DNA of 64,000 nt from STF1-138 sp035356975 (GCA_035356975.1 DAORGW010000001.1:11533-75532); one strand, 5' to 3'; counted from the first letter of the stretch, positions 17,008 through 25,052 are shown. The notes: generated by a model not told the origin, from the sequence alone. Numbers and translations are program-made.

Positions 17008-17664
17008 TTATTTTATTAAATTAACTTTTTGAATCTTTTTATAATATAAGATAAATAATATGCCTCCTATTAATGTTATTAATGAAAGAATTATAAATAT
17101 TGGTTCTTGTATGGACTTAATTCCATTTCCAATATAGGCCAAGCTTAAACTTCCGCTTACTTGTCCTATAATCACTAATGTTAAGAAAATTTTTGGAGAA
17201 ATTTTTGAAAAACCAGCAAGATATGATATCTCGTCATCTGGAAATAAGGGTAAAAAGTAAGCTAAAAATATTAATAATTTTCCTTTTTCAAAGAAATAGT
17301 CATATTTTTCAATGGTTTCTGTTTTAATAACCCTTTTTATTATTTTTCTACAAAATATTCTTCCTAAATAAAATGCAATTGCCGTTCCCATCACTCTACC
17401 AATAAAATTATAAATAAAACCCCACCAAAGTCCAAAAATAAATCCACCCGCAATTGATATTGTATAATGGCTAATCGGAGTAATTACTACTTGCAATATT
17501 TGAATCAAAATAAATATTATTGGTGCAAAAATACCAAATTGATTTATAAAAGTTCTAATTGATTCTTGGTTAGAAAAGAATTTAATAGGAAAAATATAAC
17601 CAAGTATTAATAAAATAATGGGAATGAATGTTAGTAAATACCAAAATAATTTATTTTTTTTCAT
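17008..17664 (-). CDS. TVP38/TMEM64 (VTT domain) family membrane protein
   Basis: A 218-residue membrane protein with five or six helices and the VTT/SNARE-associated signature. It has PIIFILIQILQVVITPISHY, AGGFIFGLWWGFIYNFIGRV, TAIAFYLGRIFCRKII and FLPLFPDDEISYLAGFSKI. DedA/VTT proteins act in lipid scrambling and undecaprenyl phosphate handling. A second, DedA-type member is at 37426. Both flanks of this two-gene unit carry the 119-bp repeat. Confidence 0.85.
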   Translation of the reverse strand: MKKNKLFWYLLTFIPIILLILGYIFPIKFFSNQESIRTFINQFGIFAPIIFILIQILQVVITPISHYTISIAGGFIFGLWWGFIYNFIGRVMGTAIAFYLGRIFCRKIIKRVIKTETIEKYDYFFEKGKLLIFLAYFLPLFPDDEISYLAGFSKISPKIFLTLVIIGQVSGSLSLAYIGNGIKSIQEPIFIILSLITLIGGILFILYYKKIQKVNLIK

Positions 17665-17677
17665 TCTACTTTCTTGG

Positions 17678-17796
17678 AAATTTTTGCTCTTTTAGTCTTC
17701 AAACTATTTTGTCATTCTGAACTTGATTCAGAATCTCAAAATTGTTTTGTGTTCTGGATTCCGGATCAAGTCCGGAATGACGGGGTGCAAAAATTT
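17678..17796. repeat. 119-bp palindromic repeat, copy B
   Basis: Same length and orientation as copy A, with ends AAATTTTTGCT (17678-17688) and TGCAAAAATTT (17786-17796). The core from TTTTGTCATTC to GGAATGAC is identical to copy A. It ends exactly at the base before the stop codon of the oxidoreductase gamma gene (17797) and so forms that gene's 3' untranslated hairpins. Confidence 0.9.
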
Positions 17797-18342
17797 TTAT
17801 TTTATTAAAGTATATCCAAGTTCAAGCGCTTTTTCATTTAAAATTTTCAAATTCGGATTTTTTATATATTTATCTTCAAAAACATGATTTATTGAATTTT
17901 TTGCATCGCTCAAATTTATAAAATCTTTTATTGTTTTCATAATTGCGCCAAGTACTAACATGTTCATAACACGCTGAGAGCCAATTTCTTTTGAAAGTGT
18001 ATCAAATGCAAAACCATGTGAATTTTTTATTTTTTTAATATCTGGATCATTTATCAAATCAGTATTATAAATTACAATAGAATCTTTGTTGATATAATCA
18101 TTTGCACGTTTAAAAGCACGTTCTGATAAAATTACCATAATATCTGCTTTTAGAAATTTTGGATAATAAATAATTTCATTTCCGAATTGAATATACCCCA
18201 TAGATACTCCCCCACGTTGTTCTACTCCGTAATTTGGTACAAAGCTTATGTGAAAATCTTTATTATTTAAAATATCCAATAAAATTTTACTAAGTGATTG
18301 AACTCCTTGACCGCCCTCACCCGCTATTAATATTTTTTTCAT
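17797..18342 (-). CDS. 2-oxoacid:ferredoxin oxidoreductase, gamma subunit
   Basis: A 181-residue protein starting KKILIAGEGGQGVQSLSKIL, the hallmark of the gamma domain, then YGVEQRGGVSMGYIQFG and VILSERAFKRANDY. It interacts with CoA and links the catalytic alpha/beta pair. It lies 1 nt after the beta gene in an alpha-beta-gamma order. No delta ferredoxin subunit is seen next to it. The three-gene set is of the Kor/Vor type. Whether the substrate is pyruvate, 2-oxoglutarate or branched oxoacids is not decided by sequence. Confidence 0.92.
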   Translation of the reverse strand: MKKILIAGEGGQGVQSLSKILLDILNNKDFHISFVPNYGVEQRGGVSMGYIQFGNEIIYYPKFLKADIMVILSERAFKRANDYINKDSIVIYNTDLINDPDIKKIKNSHGFAFDTLSKEIGSQRVMNMLVLGAIMKTIKDFINLSDAKNSINHVFEDKYIKNPNLKILNEKALELGYTLIK

Positions 18343-18343
18343 A

Positions 18344-19075
18344 TTATTTGTTCTCCTTTGTAAATTCCTTAACCGGATATATTGATTTTAATTTATTCAT
18401 AAATTCAATTGTGGCTTTTGCGTCTGTTTTCCAGTTTGTAGGACAAAATGATAAGACTTCTACAAATGAAAATCCCTTTCCTTGCATTTGCCATTCAATT
18501 GCTTTTTTAATAAATCCTTTGAGTTGAATTGGATTATCTACTGATCCACGAGCAATATAAGCTGGTAATTCACTTGCATTTGATAATAATTCAGGGCCTT
18601 GTATAAAAAATTCATCAGCCCCTGACTGAGTTGTTGCTGTAATTTGCTGAGGTATTGTTGTCGGTGCTTCCTGACCTCCTGTCATTCCATAGTTTGCGTT
18701 ATTTACAATAATAACAGTAATATTTTCATTTCTTATTCTTGCGCTTATTAAATGTTGCATTCCTATTGCATAAGCACCACCGTCTCCTAAATATGCAATT
18801 GCAACCATATTGGGGCGAGACCTTTTTGCGCCCGTTACAACGGGAATTGTTCTTCCATGGTGAGTTTGCATTGTATCAACATTGAAAAAATTCCAAGCCA
18901 ACAGTGAGCAACCAATATCAATTCCAAATAGTGTATTACTTTGAATTTCTAATTCATCAACTATATAACCCAATTGTTTAAGTAGTATTGGATGACCACA
19001 ACCAGGACAAAAATTATGAGGTTTAGATGAGTGTTTCCAACATTTTGGCCAAGAAAGATTATTTTTATTTTCCAT
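18344..19075 (-). CDS. 2-oxoacid:ferredoxin oxidoreductase, beta subunit
   Basis: A 243-residue TPP-binding subunit. NFCPGCGHPILLKQL and GIDIGCSLLAWNF carry cluster cysteines, and THHGRTIPVVTG is typical. The TPP/Mg motif runs from YLGDGGAYAIGMQHLI to IIVNNANYGMTGGQ. No ferredoxin-like extension is present. It lies 5 nt after the alpha gene. It oxidatively decarboxylates a 2-oxoacid to acyl-CoA and passes electrons to ferredoxin. Confidence 0.95.
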   Translation of the reverse strand: MENKNNLSWPKCWKHSSKPHNFCPGCGHPILLKQLGYIVDELEIQSNTLFGIDIGCSLLAWNFFNVDTMQTHHGRTIPVVTGAKRSRPNMVAIAYLGDGGAYAIGMQHLISARIRNENITVIIVNNANYGMTGGQEAPTTIPQQITATTQSGADEFFIQGPELLSNASELPAYIARGSVDNPIQLKGFIKKAIEWQMQGKGFSFVEVLSFCPTNWKTDAKATIEFMNKLKSIYPVKEFTKENK

Positions 19076-19080
19076 ATATT

Positions 19081-20136
19081 TTATTTATTCTTTTTAATTA
19101 ACTCAATAATTTCTTCGGGTGTTATTCCAAGTGCTGGTTTATTGTAAGTAATTATTGGAATATTTAATCCGTATAAATTTTCCTTTACAAGTTTTAACAA
19201 CTGATTATATGCTGATTCAGTTACAATTATCTGTTTGATTCCCTTTAATTCTTTTTTAAGTGCAGAATTAGGAAATGGATTTATTGTAATTGGACGAAAT
19301 AATTTTACAGATTTTTTCTTTGTATCATATAATGCCTGTTTTACAGATGAAGCAACATTTCCATGAGCAATTATAAGAGTATCTTTTTTGGATTTATCAA
19401 ATTCATAGACTTCATGCTCTTCAATTTGAGATCTTATTTTATTCCATTTTTCAATTAAAATTTTATTGTTTTCAAAGCATTCTTCTTCAACTGAATAAGT
19501 ATTTCTTAAATTTATATATTCTTTTTCATCATTTCCCCTTTTATCTGATTTTAAAATTAAAGGAAAACTTTTTTCTAAATTTTTTGCTTGTTTGATTTCT
19601 ACATTTGTTCTTGTCTTTAGTGTGTATCCATCAGTTAAAACAAAAGTTGGGGTCGTGTATTTCCAAGCTGTGTTAAATGCTTTTATTGTGTAATCATATA
19701 ATTCTTGAATTGTTGATGGACTGTAAACGATTCTATAACCCTCTCCATTTCCTCCGAATGCTGTTAATGTTAATTCTTGCTGGGAGTAAATAACCGAAGC
19801 AGTTGATGGTCCCCCACGTTGGCCTATAATAGCAACAATCGGAATTTGCATTGCTTCGGCCATTGAAAATGCGTCTTGCATTAAGATATTCCCAGGTCCA
19901 GCAGTAGCTGTAAATGCCTTTTTTCCTGTCATAACCGCTCCTATTGTTGTAAATCCAGCAGACATTTCATCTTCTGTTTGAAGAAAAATCAAGTTTTTTT
20001 TATTCTTCTCATAAATAGTGTCCCATCCCGCCATTATTTCCGTTGCTGGAGTAATTGGATAACCAAAAAAAGCCGTTGCACCAGCATTTAGTGCGGCATG
20101 CACAACAATTTCATTTCCTGTTAATAATTCTTTCAT
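19081..20136 (-). CDS. 2-oxoacid:ferredoxin oxidoreductase, alpha subunit
   Basis: A 351-residue alpha subunit with GNEIVVHAALNAGATAFFGY and PITPATEIMAGW at the start, then QTEDEMSAGFTTIGAVMTGK, SAGPG-like ATAGPGNILMQDAF, and QRGGPSTASVIYSQQEL. The C-terminal transketolase-like domain starts near residue 250 (KDTLIIAHGNVASSVKQAL). It is the first gene of the three-subunit operon and follows the ackA unit, tying acyl-CoA formation to acetate and ATP production. Confidence 0.95.
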   Translation of the reverse strand: MKELLTGNEIVVHAALNAGATAFFGYPITPATEIMAGWDTIYEKNKKNLIFLQTEDEMSAGFTTIGAVMTGKKAFTATAGPGNILMQDAFSMAEAMQIPIVAIIGQRGGPSTASVIYSQQELTLTAFGGNGEGYRIVYSPSTIQELYDYTIKAFNTAWKYTTPTFVLTDGYTLKTRTNVEIKQAKNLEKSFPLILKSDKRGNDEKEYINLRNTYSVEEECFENNKILIEKWNKIRSQIEEHEVYEFDKSKKDTLIIAHGNVASSVKQALYDTKKKSVKLFRPITINPFPNSALKKELKGIKQIIVTESAYNQLLKLVKENLYGLNIPIITYNKPALGITPEEIIELIKKNK

Positions 20137-20164
20137 TTTATTTAAAATTTATTAATTAATTATT

Positions 20165-20740
20165 TTATTCTTCAAATATGTAATCATCATCTTCATCTCT
20201 TTCCTTTTTTTGAGTATCAATTTCTTCTTTAGAATTATCTTGTATGTAAATTTTTTGAGGTTGTTTTTCTAAATTTTCTGAATCAATTTTAATTTGTTTT
20301 TCTTCGCTTTCTTCTATGGTGGGTTTTATTTCATTTGTGTCATTTACAGAATAAATAATTTCATCATTTTCAGACACCTCTTTGTCTTTTGATTTTATTT
20401 TATTTTCATATATCTTAAATTCTCTATCCATGCGGGATAATTTTTTAAATAATCTTATTAAAATTCCTAGAATTAAAATTAAAGAAAAAAGTAGAGCCCA
20501 AAAATAAGGTTTTTTGTAATTTATTATATTTATTGAGGTAGATTCTTCATCATCTATTCCGCTTATTTCATTTGCAAGTTTTCCCGCTTCACGCTCTGGA
20601 AATGTTAATTCAAGTTCTTGTGCTGTGCTTGTAGTTATTTCTGTTCCATCTTCATTTACCTTGTGGTATTCAGCAAAACAAATATTTATTGCAAATATAT
20701 TTATAAACACCAAAAAAATTATTGTTTTTATTTGTTTCAT
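20165..20740 (-). CDS. Exported membrane-anchored protein, unknown
   Basis: A 191-residue protein, not recognised. A signal peptide at 1-23 (IIFLVFINIFAINICFA) is followed by a short extracytoplasmic region (24-78), a membrane helix at about 80-97 (FWALLFSLILILGILIRLF) and a strongly charged, acidic cytoplasmic tail ending in DEDDDYIFEE. It overlaps the ackA stop by 4 nt, so it is probably coupled to it, but nothing suggests a metabolic role. Confidence 0.6.
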   Translation of the reverse strand: MKQIKTIIFLVFINIFAINICFAEYHKVNEDGTEITTSTAQELELTFPEREAGKLANEISGIDDEESTSINIINYKKPYFWALLFSLILILGILIRLFKKLSRMDREFKIYENKIKSKDKEVSENDEIIYSVNDTNEIKPTIEESEEKQIKIDSENLEKQPQKIYIQDNSKEEIDTQKKERDEDDDYIFEE

Positions 20741-21855
20741 TGTATTTTTGATAACATTAACATGTATTTTTCTTCATTGGATTTTACAACTAGAGTTTTT
20801 ACATGACGCAATATTTTTAAATCTTTTAGAATTAAATTTCTAATATCAGAATTTCTTTCTCCAATTCCACCGGAAAAAACTATTGCATCAATTTTATTAT
20901 CAAATAAAGTGATGTAACTTGAAATTTGTCTTTGAATGCTATAAATAAACATATTTAATGCTAATTTAGCAAGATTTTTTAATTTATTATTGGGTTTTAT
21001 TTTTGATTTATATCCAGGAATTTTATAGCCACATAAAATCATAATATCTCTTAAATCTTTTATTTTTGTAATTCCATATAATCCAGAACCAAAATTTAAA
21101 ATATCTTTTATCTCTTGGTTTTTTAATCCGAGATTAGAAAGATAAAAAATTATTTCACTATCAATTGTCCCAGATCTACTCATCATCATTAAACCTGAAT
21201 TTGGTGAAAATCCCATTGAAATTTCAATTGCTTTACCATTTTTTATAGCACTTATACTTGCTCCTCCACCAAGATGACAAGTAATCAAATTTAAATCACC
21301 TATTTTTTTATTTAATTTTTTACTAGCTTCTTTCAGCATTCCATAATGAGAAAATCCATGAAATCCAAATTTTCTGATTTTATATTTTTTTGCAATTTCA
21401 TAATTTATTGGATATAGATATGTTTTTTCATCTAGTGTTTTAAAAAACATTGTATCAAAAACTCCAACATGATCACATTTTTTCCATAAATTTATTGCGG
21501 ATTTTACCGTTTTTAGATTTATAGGGTTGTGAAGTGGAGCAAGCGGACTAAATTTTTCAATTTGTTTTATAATAGTAGAATTTAATTTTATTGGTTTTTG
21601 AAATTTATCTCCGCCGTGAACAATTCTATGAATTATTGATTTAATTTTTATTTTTTTAAAATTTAGATAATTATTTACAATTTTAAGTGCTTCATCGTGA
21701 GAAGAAATATTTTTAATTTCTTTTTTATTTTTAAATTCAATAATTGAATGTTTGTCTCCTATTTTTTCTATAATACCAAAATCTAATTCCTGATATTTTT
21801 TATCAAAAACTTTGAATTTTAATGATGTGCTCCCACTATTTATTACTAAAAACAT
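20737..21855 (-). CDS. ackA: Acetate kinase
   Basis: A 372-residue ASKHA-fold enzyme that makes ATP from acetyl phosphate. It has FLVINSGSTSLKFKVFDKKY, HRIVHGGDKF, SPLAPLHNP, VGVFDTMFF, KFGFHGFSHYG, CHLGGGASISAIKNG, SMGFSPNSGLMMMSRSGTID and VFSGGIGERNSDIR. The usual HLGNGAS and MGTRSGD appear as HLGGGAS and MSRSGTI. It is somewhat shorter than typical AckA (about 400). With PduL immediately upstream and the oxoacid oxidoreductase downstream, it completes a substrate-level phosphorylation route. Confidence 0.95.
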   Translation of the reverse strand: MFLVINSGSTSLKFKVFDKKYQELDFGIIEKIGDKHSIIEFKNKKEIKNISSHDEALKIVNNYLNFKKIKIKSIIHRIVHGGDKFQKPIKLNSTIIKQIEKFSPLAPLHNPINLKTVKSAINLWKKCDHVGVFDTMFFKTLDEKTYLYPINYEIAKKYKIRKFGFHGFSHYGMLKEASKKLNKKIGDLNLITCHLGGGASISAIKNGKAIEISMGFSPNSGLMMMSRSGTIDSEIIFYLSNLGLKNQEIKDILNFGSGLYGITKIKDLRDIMILCGYKIPGYKSKIKPNNKLKNLAKLALNMFIYSIQRQISSYITLFDNKIDAIVFSGGIGERNSDIRNLILKDLKILRHVKTLVVKSNEEKYMLMLSKIQ

Positions 21856-21865
21856 CTTGTTAATT

Positions 21866-21976
21866 TATTATTTATTATTTTCAATTTATAATTGATTTAT
21901 TATTTGGCTATTTTTAATTCAATAGTAAATTATTAAATAGTAAATGAATTGAAAATTGCAAAATAGTAAATTGAAA
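21866..21976. repeat. AT-rich palindromic repeat, copy C
   Basis: About 110 bp between ackA and the pduL stop. Its landmarks are AATTGATTTATTATTTGGCT near the left, AAATAGTAAATGAATTG near the right, and terminal CAATTT/AAATTG. The same landmarks in the same order appear in the reverse complement of 29815-29930. It ends at the base before the pduL stop codon (21977). Confidence 0.65.
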
Positions 21977-22543
21977 TTAGATTATGAGCTCTCCCTCATC
22001 GTTTTGATTAATGTTTAATGCATTTGCCTCATCCATGTCTAAATGAACCCTTAATTGAAAACCTTCGCCTATTCTTACAATTATTTCATCAAGTATTCCC
22101 GCCCTATCACCTTCAAACTTCAATTTTACAACTTGTCTATCTTTTAAATTGAGTTCTTTGGCTTCTTCAGGAGAAATATGTAGGTGTCTTTTTGCTATAA
22201 TTACACCTTTTTCTAAATTAACTTCATTTAATTCATTTATAATTTTAATCCCAGGGGTGTTTTCAATGTCCCCAGATAATTTAATAGGAGCGTTAATTCC
22301 TAATTTATATGCATCAGATTTTGATATTTCAACCTGAGTTTGATTTCTATATGGACCAAGAATTCTTACATTTTCTATTGATGTTTTTGGTCCCATTATT
22401 GTTACTGTTTCTTGAGCTGCAAAATCATCATTTTGTGATAATTTTTTAAAGAAATTTAATTCGTATCCCTCTCCATATAATTGCTCTATTAATTCCTTTG
22501 TTGGGTGAATATGTCTGTTTGAATACTCTATTTTTACTTTCAT
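21977..22543 (-). CDS. pduL: PduL-type phosphate acyltransferase
   Basis: A 188-residue PTAC enzyme converting acetyl-CoA and phosphate to acetyl phosphate. Two zinc-binding His motifs are present: SNRHIHPTKELI near residue 8 and AKRHLHISPEEAKEL near residue 117. GPYRNQTQVEISKSDAYKLG, APIKLSGDIENTPG and HLDMDEANAL are family-typical. No N-terminal microcompartment-targeting peptide or shell-protein genes are visible, so it is the cytosolic housekeeping type that replaces Pta. It sits directly upstream of ackA, with a palindromic repeat between them. Confidence 0.93.
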   Translation of the reverse strand: MKVKIEYSNRHIHPTKELIEQLYGEGYELNFFKKLSQNDDFAAQETVTIMGPKTSIENVRILGPYRNQTQVEISKSDAYKLGINAPIKLSGDIENTPGIKIINELNEVNLEKGVIIAKRHLHISPEEAKELNLKDRQVVKLKFEGDRAGILDEIIVRIGEGFQLRVHLDMDEANALNINQNDEGELII

Positions 22544-22554
22544 GTTTTTTATAG

Positions 22555-23541
22555 TTAAAGTTTAATGTGATTTTTTGTTAAAAGTCCAGATTGTGCACCA
22601 ATGTTTGATACAACGCCTCCACTTCTAAGCATTGCTAGTTTTAAAGATTTTTTAATATCATTATTATAAATAATAAGTCCCGCGACAAAACTCGAATTAA
22701 ATGCATCACCCGCTCCTGTTGTGTTTATTGATTTTTGTTTTGTGGCTTTTTCAAAATATATATTTTTTCCATCATAGACGTATGCGCCTAAATGTCCATA
22801 AGTTATAACACAGGTTTTTAGTCCCCACGAACACATTGTTTTTAATAATTTTTCTGCATTATCGGTTTTTATACCACTACTTTTTACTAAATCAATTGCT
22901 TCGGATTTATTTAAGCAAAAAATTTCTATATTTTTAAAATATTTTTTAAAAAATTTATAACCCAAGTTTAATTGTGGAACACCGGGATTCCAGGCTATTT
23001 TTATATTTTTATTTTTAGCAACTTCAAAAATTGTATTTATGTTTTTTGTAAATAAATTTTGTTTTCCACCAAGTGACGCAATATAAAACCATTTGGAATT
23101 TATGTTAGATAATTTTTGTTTTGAAATATTAAGTAGTGAATTTGCTCCACGATGTGTGAATAAAATGTGCTCATTATAATTTCCAAAATTTATAATAAAA
23201 GAAAATCCCGCATGAATTTTCTGTGATTTTGTAATATTTGATATGTCAATTTTTTTATTTTTAAGTTCTTTCATGATTGCATCAGAAAACCAGTCATCAC
23301 CTAAATTTGTGAATATTGAAGTTTTGAGCTCTAAGTTTGAAAAACTTACAGCTGTATTCATACCACCACCTCCAAATGTCATATGAACATCATCCGAATT
23401 TATTTTTCCACCATATTCAAATGCTAAAAGTTCTGGTGCTAAAATATTTTTTTTATTCTTTATAATTATAGCTTCTTTTGTGTAGTACATTATATCTTGA
23501 GTTGCTCCACCAAAAGTTACCATATCAAATTGTTTTTTCAT
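22555..23541 (-). CDS. PfkB-family carbohydrate kinase
   Basis: About 328 residues from the preferred start. It is a ribokinase-fold sugar or nucleoside kinase: DMVTFGGATQDIM at the start, TFGGGGMNTAVSFSNLEL, NLGDDWFSDAI, and the anion-hole/catalytic motif TTGAGDAFNSSFVAG near the C-terminus. A perfect TATAAT at 23576-23581 leaves only 4 nt before an ATG at 23569-23571, so the start is taken as the next in-frame ATG at 23541, where the conserved fold begins. The kinase precedes pduL. The substrate cannot be assigned. Confidence 0.85.
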   Translation of the reverse strand: MKKQFDMVTFGGATQDIMYYTKEAIIIKNKKNILAPELLAFEYGGKINSDDVHMTFGGGGMNTAVSFSNLELKTSIFTNLGDDWFSDAIMKELKNKKIDISNITKSQKIHAGFSFIINFGNYNEHILFTHRGANSLLNISKQKLSNINSKWFYIASLGGKQNLFTKNINTIFEVAKNKNIKIAWNPGVPQLNLGYKFFKKYFKNIEIFCLNKSEAIDLVKSSGIKTDNAEKLLKTMCSWGLKTCVITYGHLGAYVYDGKNIYFEKATKQKSINTTGAGDAFNSSFVAGLIIYNNDIKKSLKLAMLRSGGVVSNIGAQSGLLTKNHIKL

Positions 23542-23575
23542 AAAATAAATAAAATTAGTTTCTAAAACCATTATT

Positions 23576-23581
23576 ATTATA
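23576..23581 (-). promoter_or_regulatory. -10 element of the PfkB kinase gene
   Basis: TATAAT on the minus strand. The predicted transcription start falls inside the first possible ATG (23571), favouring initiation at 23541 with a leader of about 28 nt. Confidence 0.45.
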
Positions 23582-23735
23582 GCACAATATTTTGATTGAG
23601 AAAAATTACAAAATATAAAAAAATAGCCAATAATTGACCATTTTTTATTTTATTATTTGCCTTTTTGTTGTGTGCCAATGCGTGGAGTTTTTATTAATAC
23701 TAATTGTTTTATTTAAAATTGTATTTATTTATTAC

Positions 23736-24096
23736 CTACTCAATCACACCTCCCTCTGTATAATCAGAAAACAATGACTCATCTAGATCATATACTAACT
23801 TATTCCAAATTATTGTCATAATCTCCTATAGGAAGCCAACCAGTTCCTGTTGTCATTGCTGTTTTGAATTCAGAAACACTAGAATATCCATCTGGAATTG
23901 TTAAGTCATAACTATTATCATCATTGAAATCTAGATCTGTAACTAGTTCATAGTTGCCATTTAATGTACTTCTTACATTATATAGATCTTGAATACTACT
24001 TATTGTAGTTGTTGCTGCTTTTGTGGTATTTATACTTATTATAAAGAATAAAAATACAACACAAAAGAAGATTAAATATTTGTTTAGTTTATTCAT
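23736..24096 (-). pseudogene. Internally deleted surface-protein gene
   Basis: The ATG at 24096 opens a 98-residue frame with a signal peptide (YLIFFCVVFLFFIISINTTKA) and a start of a GLUG-like surface region (LVTDLDFNDDN, GTGWLPIGDYDN), which then hits a stop at 23800. Shifted by one base, the sequence continues as WNKLVYDLDESLFSDYTEGG followed by VIE and stops at 23736. This matches the last residues of the surface protein at 63408 (WNTLVYDLDEAFFGDYTEG, SVIE). The first part and the extreme C-terminus of a large surface protein have therefore been joined, out of frame, by a deletion. A TATAAT at 24126-24131 suggests it may still be transcribed. Confidence 0.75.
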
Positions 24097-24125
24097 AAAA
24101 ATTAATATTATTATTTAATAATATT

Positions 24126-24131
24126 ATTATA
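24126..24131 (-). promoter_or_regulatory. -10 element of the surface-protein remnant
   Basis: Perfect TATAAT on the minus strand about 30 nt before the ATG at 24096. The intervening leader is entirely A/T. Confidence 0.4.
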
Positions 24132-24144
24132 ACATAAATTACAT

Positions 24145-24193
24145 GGGGGGGTAGATATTCCCCCAACCTCGCAGGTTGGCAACCTCGAAGGTT
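24145..24193. repeat. Array of three G+C-rich hairpins
   Basis: GGGGG...CCCCC (24145-24164) is followed by AACCTCGCAGGTT (24165-24177) and AACCTCGAAGGTT (24181-24193), two near-identical palindromes at 16-bp spacing. It is conspicuous in an A/T background and resembles REP-type palindrome clusters. It lies between the ncRNA terminator and the surface-protein remnant promoter. Confidence 0.6.
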
Positions 24194-24206
24194 GAAAATA
24201 TATAAA

Positions 24207-24374
24207 TAATAAAAACCGGGCCATAAACCCAGTTTTTGCAATATCTGAAAGTCCAGTGTGGAAAGACTCCAAACATTAATTTTGGGTTGAGTTCTGAGAT
24301 TAGCACCATGGTGCTAAAACTACCCGAGCTCCCAACGTTGTAGATGTAAAGTTCCAAATTCTGAACCATCAGAC
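24207..24374 (-). ncRNA. Probable structured small RNA, rod-shaped, 6S-like architecture
   Basis: A G+C-richer stretch with its own TATAAT (24381-24386) and ending in a Rho-independent terminator (AAAAAC-GGG/CCC-GTTTTT, 24211-24237, with a U-rich tail). Nested pairings run along the transcript: TCTGA (24369-24373) with TCAGA (24244-24248), GTTCAG (24361-24366) with CTGGAC (24251-24256), a large two-sided internal loop, TTGGG (24331-24335) with CCCAA (24282-24286), and an apical perfect palindrome TTAGCACCATGGTGCTAA at 24300-24317. A closing stem, open centre and terminal hairpin in about 170 nt is like 6S RNA. Identity is inference. Confidence 0.6.
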
Positions 24375-24380
24375 AATTTA

Positions 24381-24386
24381 ATTATA
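24381..24386 (-). promoter_or_regulatory. -10 element of the small RNA
   Basis: Perfect TATAAT on the minus strand. The expected start is at about 24374, exactly where the outer stem of the RNA begins. It lies just past the ndk terminator. Confidence 0.5.
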
Positions 24387-24402
24387 TCATGAATGAAAAT
24401 AA

Positions 24403-24437
24403 TTAAAAAACGGGTTTCCTGCCCAGAAAACTCGTTT
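24403..24437 (-). terminator. Rho-independent terminator of ndk
   Basis: On minus-strand RNA, AAACG...CGTTT and GTTTTC/GGAAAC pair around a 6-nt loop, with one mismatch and one wobble, followed by six U (24405-24410). Confidence 0.7.
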
Positions 24438-24458
24438 ACTATTTTATCAAAGATAAAA

Positions 24459-25052
24459 TTAATCTAAAATTCCATCAAGATTTACATCGTAAAGAATTTT
24501 TTCATTTAAGTGTGTGTATTTTATAATCTCATAATCTTTAAACCAAACATTTATTTCTCTTTGTGCTTCTTCTACTTCATCGGAGCAATGAACTAAGTTT
24601 CTTACACATCTTGCATCAATATTCGCTAGCTCATATGAATCAATTGTATAATCACTTCTTATTGTTCCAACGTCTGATGTAAGTGGTTCTGTGCCACCAA
24701 CTAGTTTTTTAACAATTCCAATAGATTTGTTTCCCTCGAAAACCATTACTAATATTGGCCCAGCTGTTATAAAAGAAACATTTCCTTCTAACATATCTTT
24801 ACCATATTCTAATTCCGTTTTTTCAATTGGTAGATTTTTATTTTTTCTATTTTCTACTGTTTTAGTGCCAACTTTTAAAAACCAAGCTTCATCTTTATTA
24901 TAATGGGCTAGTGCTTGTTCTCTTGTTGCTACTGTAAATTTTGCTGCAACCATTTTTAGACCAGTTTTTTCAATTCTAGATATTATTTCACCCATTAGAC
25001 TTCTTTGTATTGAGTCCGGCTTTAGAATAACTAATGTTCTTTCGTTTTTCAT
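24459..25052 (-). CDS. ndk: Nucleoside diphosphate kinase, long form
   Basis: A 197-residue NDK against about 135-150 in most bacteria. It has RTLVILKPDSIQRSLMGEII, ITAGPILVMVFEG, GTIRSDY and the active-site His in NLVHCSDEVEEAQREI. Extra residues are inserted at about 55-85 (KVGTKTVENRKNKNLPIEK) and near 145-150, plus a C-terminal extension. It balances NTP pools by phosphohistidine exchange. It is flanked by its own terminator and followed by the small-RNA gene. Confidence 0.95.
   Translation of the reverse strand: MKNERTLVILKPDSIQRSLMGEIISRIEKTGLKMVAAKFTVATREQALAHYNKDEAWFLKVGTKTVENRKNKNLPIEKTELEYGKDMLEGNVSFITAGPILVMVFEGNKSIGIVKKLVGGTEPLTSDVGTIRSDYTIDSYELANIDARCVRNLVHCSDEVEEAQREINVWFKDYEIIKYTHLNEKILYDVNLDGILD

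Noticed and set aside
24145..24193. Short direct repeats as a CRISPR array
   Set aside because: Only two units of 13 bp with a 3-bp gap, no spacers of normal length and no cas genes. No CRISPR array is seen elsewhere in the window.
24139..24369. 76-residue ORF on the minus strand
   Set aside because: It spans the ncRNA, its terminator and the hairpin array, and has no ribosome site. The RNA pairing pattern explains the sequence better than a peptide.
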